Position numbers and translations under genes: made by a program
The notes under the pieces: model-generated
What the model was told of the DNA's origin: nothing
Database searches by the model: none
The model's input: the letters and a program-made list of their open reading frames with translations, nothing else
Shown here: piece after piece, positions 25,769-33,532 of the stretch
Position numbering within the stretch: the first letter of the stretch is position 1
Layout of the letters: each line of letters starts with the position of its first letter
Source of the DNA: Nitrospirales bacterium
Lineage (GTDB): Bacteria > Nitrospirota > Nitrospiria > Nitrospirales > UBA8639
DNA: 36,427 nucleotides
NCBI GenBank assembly: GCA_029261235.1
Contig: JAJDBS010000170.1
Location: forward strand, 1-36,427
Direction of reading: 5' to 3'

Positions 25769-25953
25769 CACGCTCCTCCATTTGTTCTTAACGGTGTATC
25801 AGTAATTGAATGGACTAAAGGTCGTGGTTCTTTTTCTGCTTGTTGACGTTTCCCGCAATTAAGACAAGCAAAATACAATATACTTAACCCGACTTCTAAG
25901 TCTACGGCCCTTTCCATGACCATCGAACCCTGGCACTTTTCACAAATTTTCAT
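25768..25953 (-). CDS. Tiny zinc-ribbon protein (61 residues)
   Basis: From the ATG at 25953, which follows AGAAGGGA, the protein is MKICEKCQGSMVMERAVDLE and continues with LYFACLNCGKRQQ. Cys4, Cys7, Cys30 and Cys33 form a classic four-Cys zinc ribbon; the rest is a short polar tail. The longer ORF reaching back to 26076 has no good start. It and the next gene form an overlapping pair. Its role is unknown; such small ribbons may bind RNA or DNA or act in redox sensing. Confidence 0.65.
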   Translation of the reverse strand: MKICEKCQGSMVMERAVDLEVGLSILYFACLNCGKRQQAEKEPRPLVHSITDTPLRTNGGA

Positions 25954-26076
25954 GGTGTCCCTTCTGTGAATGTTGCTCCTCACATTTACTTTGAGCAAAC
26001 ACTGTGCCCAGAAATCTGGATCAAACAACACGCACAGATCATAGTTAACACTTGGCAACGAGACAAAATGAAGCAA

Positions 26077-26450
26077 TCAGATCGTGTCCAAAAAAACAGC
26101 AGCAAAGATTGATCTGAACTTTCTGTTAAGATCATCGACAGCTCAGAACAATGGTATTAGGCGATCAGTGGTAGATGATGAAGTTTGATGAAAGGTAGGC
26201 CAGCATTGCTGATAAAAAGTGGTTAACAATCCTGACGATTTACTCATCGTGCAGACCACCTGGAATAGCTAGGGAGGAGGCTCAGAACCGATGTGAACAG
26301 AAGGAAGTGAGAAATGACCGAAAGAAAAGTGAGCCCATCCAGAGTCGGACCTATTGATCATTATCACGAGAAAATAGAGACCACTTCATCTCTATGAATG
26401 CTTCCGCTTTCGGGAACACATAAGAATATAGCGGAATTAGCCGCGACTTA
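26077..26450. other. Intergenic region with a terminator-like hairpin
   Basis: No gene is seen. A hairpin (ATAGAGA 26374-26380 and TCTCTAT 26389-26395) lies past the end of the bactofilin gene and is followed on the minus strand by TTTTC, so it may end that transcript. The rest (26077-26365) shows no promoter, RNA or repeat that I can support. Confidence 0.4.
26370..26395 (-). terminator. Weak terminator of the bactofilin gene
   Basis: A 7-base stem with an 8-base loop on the minus strand is followed by four Ts. It lies about 55 bases past the stop codon at 26451. The stem is AT-rich, so efficiency would be modest. Confidence 0.35.
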
Positions 26451-26894
26451 TTATCGATGGGTCGTCGCTGCCCCCCCCATACTCACTCGCCCATTAAAGA
26501 CACCTCCGTTTTCTACGGATAACCTAGGGGCGCTCATCGTCCCATCAATCATCCCAGGAGAAAGTAACTTGATTGATTCTTGAGCAACGACATCTCCTTG
26601 AATTTTCCCTTTACAGATAACTGTTCCCGCCTCAATCTTTGCCTTCACAACCGCTCGATCGCCAATGACCAAGGTCCCTTTGGTATGAATAGCTCCTTCT
26701 AGCCGACCATCAATTTGCACATTGCCCTCGTACCAAATTTCCCCGATACATTCAACGCCAACACCAAAAAACGCCACCACGTCCTTCTTTGTTTGCATAA
26801 CAGGCGTTGGAACTTGAAACAATTTTAGTGATCCGAGAGAAGTATTCAGTTCCTGCGTGGAAGGCGCTATACCGAGTTCACTGACAAGTGTCAT
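26451..26894 (-). CDS. Bactofilin
   Basis: The 147-residue protein has the bactofilin domain (about 40-130): a short N-terminal tail then beta-helix rungs with repeated glycine steps, for example VECIGEIWYEGNVQIDGRL, KGTLVIGDRAVVKAKI, GKIQGDVVAQESIKLL and MIDGTMSAPRLSVENG. Bactofilins polymerise without nucleotide and form cytoskeletal patches for cell shape, stalks or chromosome positioning. The ATG has GGGAGG a few bases upstream. No M23 peptidase or parAB gene, common bactofilin neighbours, is adjacent. The N-terminal tail (about 1-35) has no clear membrane-binding pattern. Confidence 0.88.
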   Translation of the reverse strand: MTLVSELGIAPSTQELNTSLGSLKLFQVPTPVMQTKKDVVAFFGVGVECIGEIWYEGNVQIDGRLEGAIHTKGTLVIGDRAVVKAKIEAGTVICKGKIQGDVVAQESIKLLSPGMIDGTMSAPRLSVENGGVFNGRVSMGGAATTHR

Positions 26895-27167
26895 AAAGTA
26901 TTCCTCCCTTTAGACTGATTACCCACCATTGCTCTTACTCCCTATGTTTTATCTACCGGCATGCTCCTCGTAGACTAGCTGACTCCTATCCTAAATCAAC
27001 TATATATGTTCATGGCTCACGCTAGTTGGGAGATTGAAAAGCATCTCTCTCATGAGTACGATTGTTGGTTTCAGTATGAATCCATAGCTTTATCATTTTT
27101 TCACAAACATCTATTAGACAATAATTTTGGATGCTATGAGGCGTGCAATCTGGTACGAGAAATTCAC

Positions 27168-27289
27168 ACCAGCAAGTAGAATTGAACCACTGCCCCATGG
27201 CTGACAAAACCGTCCTGGACTAGAAGAGAAAGTTCCATCAACACATTCTTTGATTTAGTAGTAATTTCGAGGAGTTATCAGATGCTGGC
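27168..27289 (-). pseudogene. Degenerate tRNA-Thr-like sequence with a disrupted D-arm region
   Basis: Read on the minus strand, the 3' half has normal tRNA spacing: anticodon arm ACGGT-TTTGTCA-GCCAT (anticodon TGT, threonine), a 5-base variable loop GGGGC, T-arm AGTGG-TTCAATT-CTACT and acceptor TGCTGGT. A possible 5' acceptor GCCAGCA at 27283-27289 pairs with it over seven positions (one G-U). Between them are 68 bases instead of about 19, and no D-arm is recognisable. Over its last 47 bases it resembles the intact tRNA-Thr at 28304, with most 3'-end differences being C to T. One anticodon-stem pair is mismatched, position 37 is C, and no CCA is encoded. It is most likely a dead tRNA gene or att-site remnant. 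Confidence 0.5.
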
Positions 27290-27491
27290 TGCATGAATGT
27301 CTACACTGCATAATCCAACGACACCATACGATAGCCACAACCACAGATAGTATTATCCGGAAGACGAGACTAGCCTGGCAGGAAGATAGAGAACGACGGC
27401 ATGATTGCCGACAGGGATTTATCTGAGATGGCACAAACGGTTGAAGGTCATTTGTGGGTATTATCTCCGTTGTCGGAGTGATTTCATACGA

Positions 27492-27749
27492 TCAAGCAGG
27501 GCTCCCTCCCTGCAACCATGCAGGTCCAGCAAAAGACAGCTCATCACGAGAGCCACAGACATAACCAGACCCATTCAAGAACAACCACGCGATCATTGAT
27601 TCCAATAACCACGAAACAGCCGTAGCTAGAATAGTCCACCACGTCCCCAGGATGAGCACAGATGTGAGACCAAACCACAATCCTAGGTGACTCGAGAGCT
27701 TACCTTCTACACTTTGATAGTCAAATATTTCATCCATGTCGTTTCTCAT
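27492..27749 (-). CDS. Possible small membrane protein
   Basis: An 85-residue ORF starts MRNDMDEIFDYQSVEGKLSS and has one long hydrophobic stretch at about 22-60 (WFGLTSVLILGTWWTIL and further), which could form one or two helices, then a Gly/Ser-rich tail. The ribosome site is weak (AAGAA) and no family is recognised. An overlapping plus-strand ORF (27687-27926) competes with it. Treat it as a doubtful gene. Confidence 0.3.
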   Translation of the reverse strand: MRNDMDEIFDYQSVEGKLSSHLGLWFGLTSVLILGTWWTILATAVSWLLESMIAWLFLNGSGYVCGSRDELSFAGPAWLQGGSPA

Positions 27750-27929
27750 TTCTTGGTTGATTCACGCTACTTGAGTAATAGCGCCGCGGACCAATACTCA
27801 AAGGAACAAGTTCGTACCCACACGATGCATGCTAGTTTCTCAGCAGCGAGGGCAACGCTCATAAATCTAGCGCAAGAAGAAGAAGATCAAATCTATGAAA
27901 TGAGAGATAGGAACGCAGCAAGATAGGGA

Positions 27930-27962
27930 AAAAAGAAAAAGGCCAGGATTTCTCCCAGCCTT
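27930..27962 (-). terminator. Rho-independent terminator on the minus strand
   Basis: On the minus strand AAGGC-TGG-GAG and its partner CTGGCCTT form an interrupted stem around AGAAAT, followed by TTTTTCTTTTTT. The T tract makes it convincing as a terminator. It lies about 340 bases downstream of tRNA-Thr on the same strand and would end a transcript from there or from an unlisted small RNA. Confidence 0.65.
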
Positions 27963-28303
27963 CTCCAGAACGATCGTTATTTGCGGGGTTGCTTAAGTCC
28001 CGCCCATGGAATGCATATTCTGATGTAATCAGACGCTAGAACTTGGGGCTATACCTCAGAAGTGGCAGGCTCCATTTCATTGCCCAATAACACCATCCTT
28101 ATAAAAAAATAATGCTCCCGTTCATAGTCACCAGCCTGATCCTGATAGTACGAACCCTCTGATATTTTTCAGAAACAGCATAAGGGCGCTACAACTCCTG
28201 AGAACTAACGTCCATAGGTGTCGTGGCGGGCTTAGAGGTAAAGCCCCCTATAGCAGATGGAATGATAGTGAAACAGAAACCTTTGAAAATTTTGAAGAAA
28301 ATA

Positions 28304-28378
28304 TGGAGCCGGCGAGTGGGATTGAACCACCGACCAACGATTTACGAAACCGTTGCTCTACCACTGAGCTACGCCGGC
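28304..28378 (-). tRNA. tRNA-Thr (anticodon CGT)
   Basis: On the minus strand the gene folds as a complete cloverleaf: acceptor GCCGGCG/CGCCGGC, D-arm GCTC-AGTGGTA-GAGC, anticodon arm ACGGT-TTCGTAA-ATCGT with anticodon CGT (reads ACG), a 5-base variable loop and T-arm GGTGG-TTCAATC-CCACT. The discriminator base is U, followed by an encoded CCA (28304-28306). Length is 72 bases without CCA. The anticodon and GCCGG start are typical of bacterial threonine tRNA; the U discriminator is less usual than A. Confidence 0.93.
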
Positions 28379-28615
28379 TAAAGGCAGGAAATGAGAAGCA
28401 CAAAAATTTCAAGCAATCGATATACAATGCGAAAAGCACTGCTACTGTGGTCATTTATACCTTTCGTCACTTAGTATCGTCAACTAAAATGGCGTCGGCT
28501 TGAAAGCTATCTGACGCCCTCGTCTTTCAGCCTCATTCCTTCTCCTTCCATTGACTTGGCTAGAAAGATCGCCTAATTTCTTAGCAGACTCGTTGACTAG
28601 AGAGTTGCCCTAATT

Positions 28616-29095
28616 ATGAAAAACATGACGATTCCTATTATTTCCTTGGCCTCAATATCTCTAGGGCTGATGATGTTCATATCCCCCCTCCAGGCTGCGT
28701 CAGATTTTCGGGTAGAAAAAGTCGTTATTGCCAAGCATGTTGCGAACCGAAATCCAGCAGGTATATTTGCCCCTTCTGCCTATTGCGAAAAAGACAAAAA
28801 TGGTCAGGCTGCTATCCCCGTTGTGAAGAGCTCACAAACCTCAAAAGTATTCTTTTGGACGAAAGTGATCGCGGTAACAAAGGGAACGTTACGACATAGC
28901 TGGCATCATCAAATTGAAGGCACCTGGACAAAAGTCTCGGAAGTGAATCTCTCCATACGTCCCTCATCAGGCTATAGAATGTGGAGCTTGAAATCCCTAA
29001 AACCTGAAATACACACAGGAGAATGGATGATTGTGGTCGCTCCCTCACACACACCAGAAGAAATTCTTTGCATCACACGATTCCGTGTAGAATAA
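28616..29095 (+). CDS. Exported DUF2914-like protein
   Basis: The 159-residue protein has an N-terminal signal peptide of about 28 residues ending LQAAS. The mature part has the DUF2914 pattern: a strand KVFFWTKVIAV, RHSWHHQIEGTWTKVSEVNL, then RMWSLKSLKPEIHTGEWMIVV and a closing strand ITRFRVE. The domain is common in periplasmic or extracellular proteins of delta-proteobacteria and Nitrospirota, but its role is not known. The ribosome site is poor. A UbiA gene follows 100 bases later on the same strand. Confidence 0.7.
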   Translation: MKNMTIPIISLASISLGLMMFISPLQAASDFRVEKVVIAKHVANRNPAGIFAPSAYCEKDKNGQAAIPVVKSSQTSKVFFWTKVIAVTKGTLRHSWHHQIEGTWTKVSEVNLSIRPSSGYRMWSLKSLKPEIHTGEWMIVVAPSHTPEEILCITRFRVE

Positions 29096-29197
29096 CGGAG
29101 TCGACAATAATTCAGAGATTCGGCCTCCTTGCTCCTCGATAAATACTGAATTATTATTTCCCTTCGATTATCAAGGATAATATTCTCCAATATCTAG

Positions 29198-30109
29198 ATG
29201 TCAGCCTCTAAGCCTTCTGATTCCACTGGCCCGATCCTCCCGCTTCGACTACAAGCCTTTACTAATCTGATCCGGTTGCCCAACCAAACAGGCACATTGC
29301 TTTTGCTTTTTCCGACCTTATGGTCCCTCGCCCTTGCTTCTCAGGGGTGGCCATCTACTAAGTTAATCCTAATTTTTGTCGTGGGATCTTTTATGATGCG
29401 TAGTGCCGGCGTCATCATGAACGATCTTGCCGATCGTTCATTTGATGGTCAGGTGGAGCGCACACGTCACCGCCCACTCGTATCCGGGCAGTTACGTCCC
29501 AAGCATGCCCTGGTATTGTTACTTACGTTACTCCTTGGTGCCGGCGCGCTTTTATCATTGCTAAATCCTCTCACTTGGCTACTTAGCCCAGTCGCTGTGT
29601 TACTTGCTGGAATATATCCCTTCTGTAAACGCTTTCTTCATATACCACAACTTATGCTCGGTGTTGCCTTTGGTTGGGGAGGAGTCATGGCTTGGGCCGC
29701 TGTTCGCGATCAATTCGAGATAACCACCTGGCTGCTCTTTGCCGCTACCGTGTGTTGGGCCATTGTATACGATACTATTTACGCCATTCAGGACAGGAAT
29801 GATGATATGAGAATCGGTGTCAAGTCATCGGCTATCTTGTTTGGTTCCTATACCTGGCTTTGCGTAGGATTAACAGCAACGTTCATGCTGTTTTTTTTGT
29901 CGTTAGCTGGCGAGATCAATCAGTTGGGGGCAGGTTATTTTGCTGGGCTGGCATTGGTTAGCATTCTCATGGGTTATCAGGTCGTTCTCCTTCGCTCAGA
30001 TGTATCAGCTGAGTTAGCCTTCAAACTGTTCAGACAACATTGCTGGATTGGACTGATTGTCCTGATAGGTATTTTGTTAGGCACCTTTAATCGCACATAC
30101 GTTTCATAG
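29198..30109 (+). CDS. ubiA: 4-Hydroxybenzoate polyprenyltransferase (UbiA family)
   Basis: The 303-residue membrane protein has the two Asp-rich prenyl-diphosphate motifs: NDLADRSFDGQVERT (about 70-84) and YDTIYAIQDRNDDMRIG (about 191-207). HRPLVSG, IYPFCKRFLHIPQ and GVAFGWG blocks closely match proteobacterial UbiA enzymes. About eight membrane helices are expected. The enzyme attaches the isoprenoid tail to 4-hydroxybenzoate in ubiquinone synthesis. MqnP, the menaquinone counterpart in the futalosine pathway, is the main alternative, but its motifs are different. The ATG at 29198 has no strong ribosome site. Confidence 0.85.
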   Translation: MSASKPSDSTGPILPLRLQAFTNLIRLPNQTGTLLLLFPTLWSLALASQGWPSTKLILIFVVGSFMMRSAGVIMNDLADRSFDGQVERTRHRPLVSGQLRPKHALVLLLTLLLGAGALLSLLNPLTWLLSPVAVLLAGIYPFCKRFLHIPQLMLGVAFGWGGVMAWAAVRDQFEITTWLLFAATVCWAIVYDTIYAIQDRNDDMRIGVKSSAILFGSYTWLCVGLTATFMLFFLSLAGEINQLGAGYFAGLALVSILMGYQVVLLRSDVSAELAFKLFRQHCWIGLIVLIGILLGTFNRTYVS

Positions 30110-30204
30110 AACAGTGCGGCTGCTAAGGAACCCTTAAAATCAAGGCAGAATACTGAAAACAATCAGAGTTTTCGTTTCTCAAGTATTAGAACAAAAAATT
30201 TGTA

Positions 30205-31239
30205 TTACTCTGGCTCGGCGATAGAAGCCGCTGGTATTGGTGCTCGTAAAGTTCCTAAATAATACGTTAAAGCCCTGGCATCTGCATCAGAAGCACCTAA
30301 GTTAGGCATACGCGTACGTTTTTTCATAGCCTGAGGATTCTTTATCCATCTATACACCCAAGTTGGATTCAACCGAAATCCTGCACGGTCTAATGTCGGT
30401 CCGACTAACCCACCAACATCATTGATACTATGGCAGCCATTGCAGCCATAAGTACCAGTGTATAGTTTTTTCCCAAGCTCAACCTGCTGAGCTAATTCAG
30501 CTTCGGAAATAGTGAGATCAGGACGTTTAATCCGTGTCTTTTTGGGACGCTTGGAAAAGTACTCAAACGCATCTTTTGATGTGTTGTATTTTTCGTTAGC
30601 AGTGAGAAATGCTGCCTCTTCTGGAATAGTGACTTCTTTGTACTCATAATCCTCAAGTTGCTCATCGGTCAACGTTTCTTCATAAGCTTCTTGAGCCGCT
30701 TCGACTTTTTCAACAGCTGCCTCATAAGCAGCTTCGGCCGCTTCTTTTTCTGGCTTTGCTGCTTGATACGCTTCTTCTAATTCTTTTTTGCGGGCAACTA
30801 GATCGAAAGTCAACGACATACCATGAAGAGTTCGTACATGGGCCACAATGCCCCAGATTTCTTCCTCGGAAAGAGTATATTTAAACGATGGCATTGTGGG
30901 GACGGCAAAATAGTTCTCGTCATCCAATACTTTTGGATCTTCCCAATCACGCATGTCCCGATAGACCGTATCGAATATTTCTTTGTCACTGAACGTTGAC
31001 ATCTCTGCGTTTGATGCTAAATTTTTTGGCCGTGGGTCTGGCATACGGTCCCAATTAAAACCTTCACCTTGCTGCCCAGAATCTCCATGGCAGTGGCTAC
31101 AATAATGGTGATAGAGCTTTTTGCCTTTTGCCGTTCTTTCATCACCCGCACAGCCGTACATAAGCAATCCAGCCATAAGCCCAAGCGTCAAAAACTTTAG
31201 CAAGGCTCCTGTGATATTTCCTTTGGCCACCGGTTTCAT
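30205..31239 (-). CDS. Dihaem cytochrome c lipoprotein with a long helical insert
   Basis: A 344-residue lipoprotein with signal ending LLMYGC (Cys30). The first cytochrome c domain (about 35-142) has CSHCH (47-51) and a likely Met ligand near 115; a charged helical insert of about 90 residues (about 148-235) rich in Glu, Ala and Lys follows; the second domain (about 245-335) has CNGCH (266-270) and Met311 in RMPNLG. It should carry electrons on the outer face of the inner membrane or on the outer membrane. It is the last gene of the oxidase cluster, and its ATG overlaps the previous stop (ATGA). AAAGGG serves as the ribosome site. Confidence 0.88.
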   Translation of the reverse strand: MKPVAKGNITGALLKFLTLGLMAGLLMYGCAGDERTAKGKKLYHHYCSHCHGDSGQQGEGFNWDRMPDPRPKNLASNAEMSTFSDKEIFDTVYRDMRDWEDPKVLDDENYFAVPTMPSFKYTLSEEEIWGIVAHVRTLHGMSLTFDLVARKKELEEAYQAAKPEKEAAEAAYEAAVEKVEAAQEAYEETLTDEQLEDYEYKEVTIPEEAAFLTANEKYNTSKDAFEYFSKRPKKTRIKRPDLTISEAELAQQVELGKKLYTGTYGCNGCHSINDVGGLVGPTLDRAGFRLNPTWVYRWIKNPQAMKKRTRMPNLGASDADARALTYYLGTLRAPIPAASIAEPE

Positions 31240-32075
31240 GCTGATTGGCCCTTTCTCAATTTCCTTACCACCACCAATTCAAACGCGGCAGCCAGTGCTA
31301 ATCCAAAAATCACCCATCCATAAATGGAGTTGTCAGCGCTAGGTTCGGCCCGAATAGACCACCAAGATGACACCGCTTTTTGACTGCCCTTTTCCTTCGG
31401 AACTCCGCTAACCAGGGCCCCATCCCAAAAAGCAAAAGCGACACTTCGCCAGTCACCTGGTTCAATTTGGACGTCTTCCTCATCCTCGGTCTTAAGTGCC
31501 CGTGTAAAAACGACTTTCCAAGAACCATCAGCCCAAGCGCCTGTTGCACTGACATCTTGCTTTTCTTGAGTGCTCAATGTCTTAAAGCCCTTAGCACTCA
31601 TATCCAGTGCCTTACCGTTTTCTTTTTTCCAAAACCAAATATTGACTGGACCACCTTCCACCTGAAGCATTGGCTGCCCATGCGCAAAGTGAGCCTTTTT
31701 GTCACCCACCATAAATTCTATTGCGGCAGCATCTTTAACGTCATCGGTGGGATCTTCATATTCAAGCAAAATTGCAAGATTTTGCCCATCATGCAAACCT
31801 TTGACTTTCACTGTTTTAACGGTTACTTCCTGAATGCGCTCAGGCCAATGTACTTGTGGAGCTAAGTTAAATTCTGATTCTGGAACCGAGGCCCATTGGG
31901 GAGAGTTTGGATCATCAGCAGGAAGAATGCCCTCTACTTGATACATTCTGATTGACACACTTGCACCAACTTCGTCCGCAGGTGGAGGATCACTGGCAAA
32001 CCCCACAGTTGAACCGAGTATTCCAGATATTCCTACAAGGATAATGGTTGAAAGGAATCTCAGTTTGTTCAGCAT
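31236..32075 (-). CDS. Membrane-anchored haem b-binding protein, ethylbenzene dehydrogenase gamma / NxrC type
   Basis: The 279-residue protein has a signal peptide (about 1-27, cleaved near GFASD), a domain of the ethylbenzene dehydrogenase gamma type (about 40-240), and a C-terminal membrane helix (about 250-268) followed by KLRKGQ. The strands with QVHWPERIQEVTVKTVKV, LAILLEYEDPTDD, and the final WWSIRAEP match the pattern of gamma subunits in the DMSO-reductase family, which carry one haem b. In Nitrospira, proteins of this type are proposed as the gamma subunit of nitrite oxidoreductase, but no alpha or beta subunit is present here. The gene has GGAG in the leader and is between two cytochrome c genes. 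Confidence 0.8.
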   Translation of the reverse strand: MLNKLRFLSTIILVGISGILGSTVGFASDPPPADEVGASVSIRMYQVEGILPADDPNSPQWASVPESEFNLAPQVHWPERIQEVTVKTVKVKGLHDGQNLAILLEYEDPTDDVKDAAAIEFMVGDKKAHFAHGQPMLQVEGGPVNIWFWKKENGKALDMSAKGFKTLSTQEKQDVSATGAWADGSWKVVFTRALKTEDEEDVQIEPGDWRSVAFAFWDGALVSGVPKEKGSQKAVSSWWSIRAEPSADNSIYGWVIFGLALAAAFELVVVRKLRKGQSA

Positions 32076-32122
32076 GTCATATTCTCCACAAAGACACCGT
32101 TCTCAAGTAATGAATGAGGCCC

Positions 32123-32848
32123 TTAATCGTCTTCTTCCCAAGTCCGAGGAGATTGATGGGCACCATCATACTCCCCCATAATAATTTTCCAGATAAACTC
32201 ATCTGGTAATTCTACTTCCCAGCGAGGCATAGCTGACTTCCACGGCATAGCTTCTACTGGTAAACCTACCCCGCCTTTTTTAATCCTCCAGAAAAGATAT
32301 GATTCTTGTAGTTGGGCGATAGTGCCAGGATCAGCAAAGTTCGCAGGTGGAGGATTGAAACCTTTAGCTGCTGGGCCTTTCCCATCATAGTTCGCACCAT
32401 GACACGGGGAGCAGTATGCCGCATACAGTCCTTTCCCCATATTAATATTGGCCTCGTTATTTTGATACGGATTGGCCAACCCTACAAACTCACCAGGTGG
32501 AGCAGGGTGGATCGTCCGATTTTCTCCAGGAGGTAGATCGCTAGGAGCTAAACTCGTATAGGTTTGCCACCCGACTAATAAGGGAAATAATACCAAGACC
32601 GCGAGCCGTGCCATTTTTCCGGTCCCTGACTGGCCCTCACCCGATAAGAATCGAAAAACTGGGCCCATAAGAGACTCCAGCGAGGACGCACTCATGGTTC
32701 CATAAAGCATGATCCCGCTAAAGGCTAAGGTCATATAGAGATATATTAAACTTGCTGGAAGAGGAGCCGTAACTAATGGAAGAAGATACTTTATAAATAC
32801 AAACACTCCTACAAGTAGGATTGCCCCGCTTGCTATTGGACCTTTCAT
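32123..32848 (-). CDS. Membrane-anchored monohaem cytochrome c
   Basis: The 241-residue protein has three hydrophobic segments (about 7-25, 34-52, 82-98), then a periplasmic cytochrome c domain (about 128-240) with CSPCH (146-150) and a Met in the MPWKSAMPRWEVE stretch as likely sixth ligand. The usual helix MGKGLYAAYC leads into the haem site. It probably takes electrons from periplasmic donors and passes them to the oxidase core. AGGAGG precedes its ATG, and the gene is part of the minus-strand cluster. Confidence 0.88.
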   Translation of the reverse strand: MKGPIASGAILLVGVFVFIKYLLPLVTAPLPASLIYLYMTLAFSGIMLYGTMSASSLESLMGPVFRFLSGEGQSGTGKMARLAVLVLFPLLVGWQTYTSLAPSDLPPGENRTIHPAPPGEFVGLANPYQNNEANINMGKGLYAAYCSPCHGANYDGKGPAAKGFNPPPANFADPGTIAQLQESYLFWRIKKGGVGLPVEAMPWKSAMPRWEVELPDEFIWKIIMGEYDGAHQSPRTWEEDD

Positions 32849-32878
32849 ATCGTTCCTCCTGTATTCCGATACCCCATC

Positions 32879-33526
32879 TTACGGAGCCACATCACTTTCT
32901 GGTAACACAGAACTTGCAGAAACAGAATCGGCATTAAAAGCAACTTCTACCGTTTCAGACTTCTCGTCCTGCGATTCCATCACATCTTCAACCTTTATGC
33001 TAATAGGCTCTCCACTCATCTTTTGAAGAAAGGCTATCACGGAAAAAATTTCTGGCTTCGTAAGTCCAATGGGATCTTTATCTATATGGGGCATACGCGC
33101 AGGATATTCCTCCGGTTTGCTAGCATGACGAAAATCTAGATAAATATACGCTTGCGGCTGCGTGAGACTTTCAAAAAGAAATTCTGGAGCCAACTTTGCG
33201 CCAATTCCGTTCAAATCTGGGCATCGAGCCGAGTGACTCGGTCCGATCGAGTGACACAATGCACATTGGCCTTTGCTGAAAAATATTTTTTGCCCGATGG
33301 CCGCTAAATCATCCGGACTTTTCACGCTCGCGATATCAAATTTTTCAATAGCTGGAGGTAAGGACGCCACTTGCGGCACCCCCAAAGCTATCAAACTAAA
33401 CGCTCCCAATACCATGGCCACAAAACCGACGACCCTTAGAAACATCCCCTTGATAAACAAGAGAATGAGAAGCCCCGTTCCGATAACGCACAGGCCAATT
33501 ATTTGGAGTAACGCAACTTCACTCAT
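32879..33526 (-). CDS. Membrane-anchored monohaem cytochrome c
   Basis: The 215-residue protein has two N-terminal membrane helices (about 5-25 and 29-50), a linker, and a cytochrome c domain with CALCH (88-92); Met144 in ARMPH is a likely sixth ligand. A C-terminal acidic tail (about 180-215) is predicted disordered. Its ATG follows the oxidase stop by six bases with GAGG as ribosome site, so it is likely the immediate electron entry subunit of the bd-like oxidase. Confidence 0.88.
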   Translation of the reverse strand: MSEVALLQIIGLCVIGTGLLILLFIKGMFLRVVGFVAMVLGAFSLIALGVPQVASLPPAIEKFDIASVKSPDDLAAIGQKIFFSKGQCALCHSIGPSHSARCPDLNGIGAKLAPEFLFESLTQPQAYIYLDFRHASKPEEYPARMPHIDKDPIGLTKPEIFSVIAFLQKMSGEPISIKVEDVMESQDEKSETVEVAFNADSVSASSVLPESDVAP

Positions 33527-33532
33527 GATGCC

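Larger units (their letters stand above)
26895..28300. other. Gene-poor region between bactofilin and tRNA-Thr
   Basis: This 1.4 kb stretch has no gene I trust. It includes a degenerate tRNA-Thr-like sequence (27168-27289, minus), a possible small membrane protein (27492-27749, minus), a hairpin CCTGCA/TGCAGG (27509-27524), a strong minus-strand terminator (27930-27962) and a structured stretch 27963-28130 that could hold a small RNA. It may be the remnant of an old insertion at the tRNA gene. Confidence 0.5.

Noticed and set aside
27022-27207. 61-codon minus-strand ORF
   Set aside because: It runs across the 3' part of the tRNA-like sequence, which explains its open frame better than a protein does.
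27687-27926. 79-codon plus-strand ORF ending QEEEDQIYEMRDRNAAR
   Set aside because: The C-terminal part looks helical and protein-like, but the start is a GTG without a ribosome site and it overlaps another candidate on the other strand.
27963-28130. 6S RNA
   Set aside because: The apical hairpin and terminal pairing vaguely recall 6S RNA, but I could not form the expected closing stem and central bubble, so it is left as an unnamed candidate.
30149-30187. Interrupted stem AATACTGAAAAC / GTTTTC...AGTATT between ubiA and the oxidase cluster
   Set aside because: AT-rich, with an 8-base bulge and no T tract on either strand; convergent genes make a terminator plausible but it is not supported.
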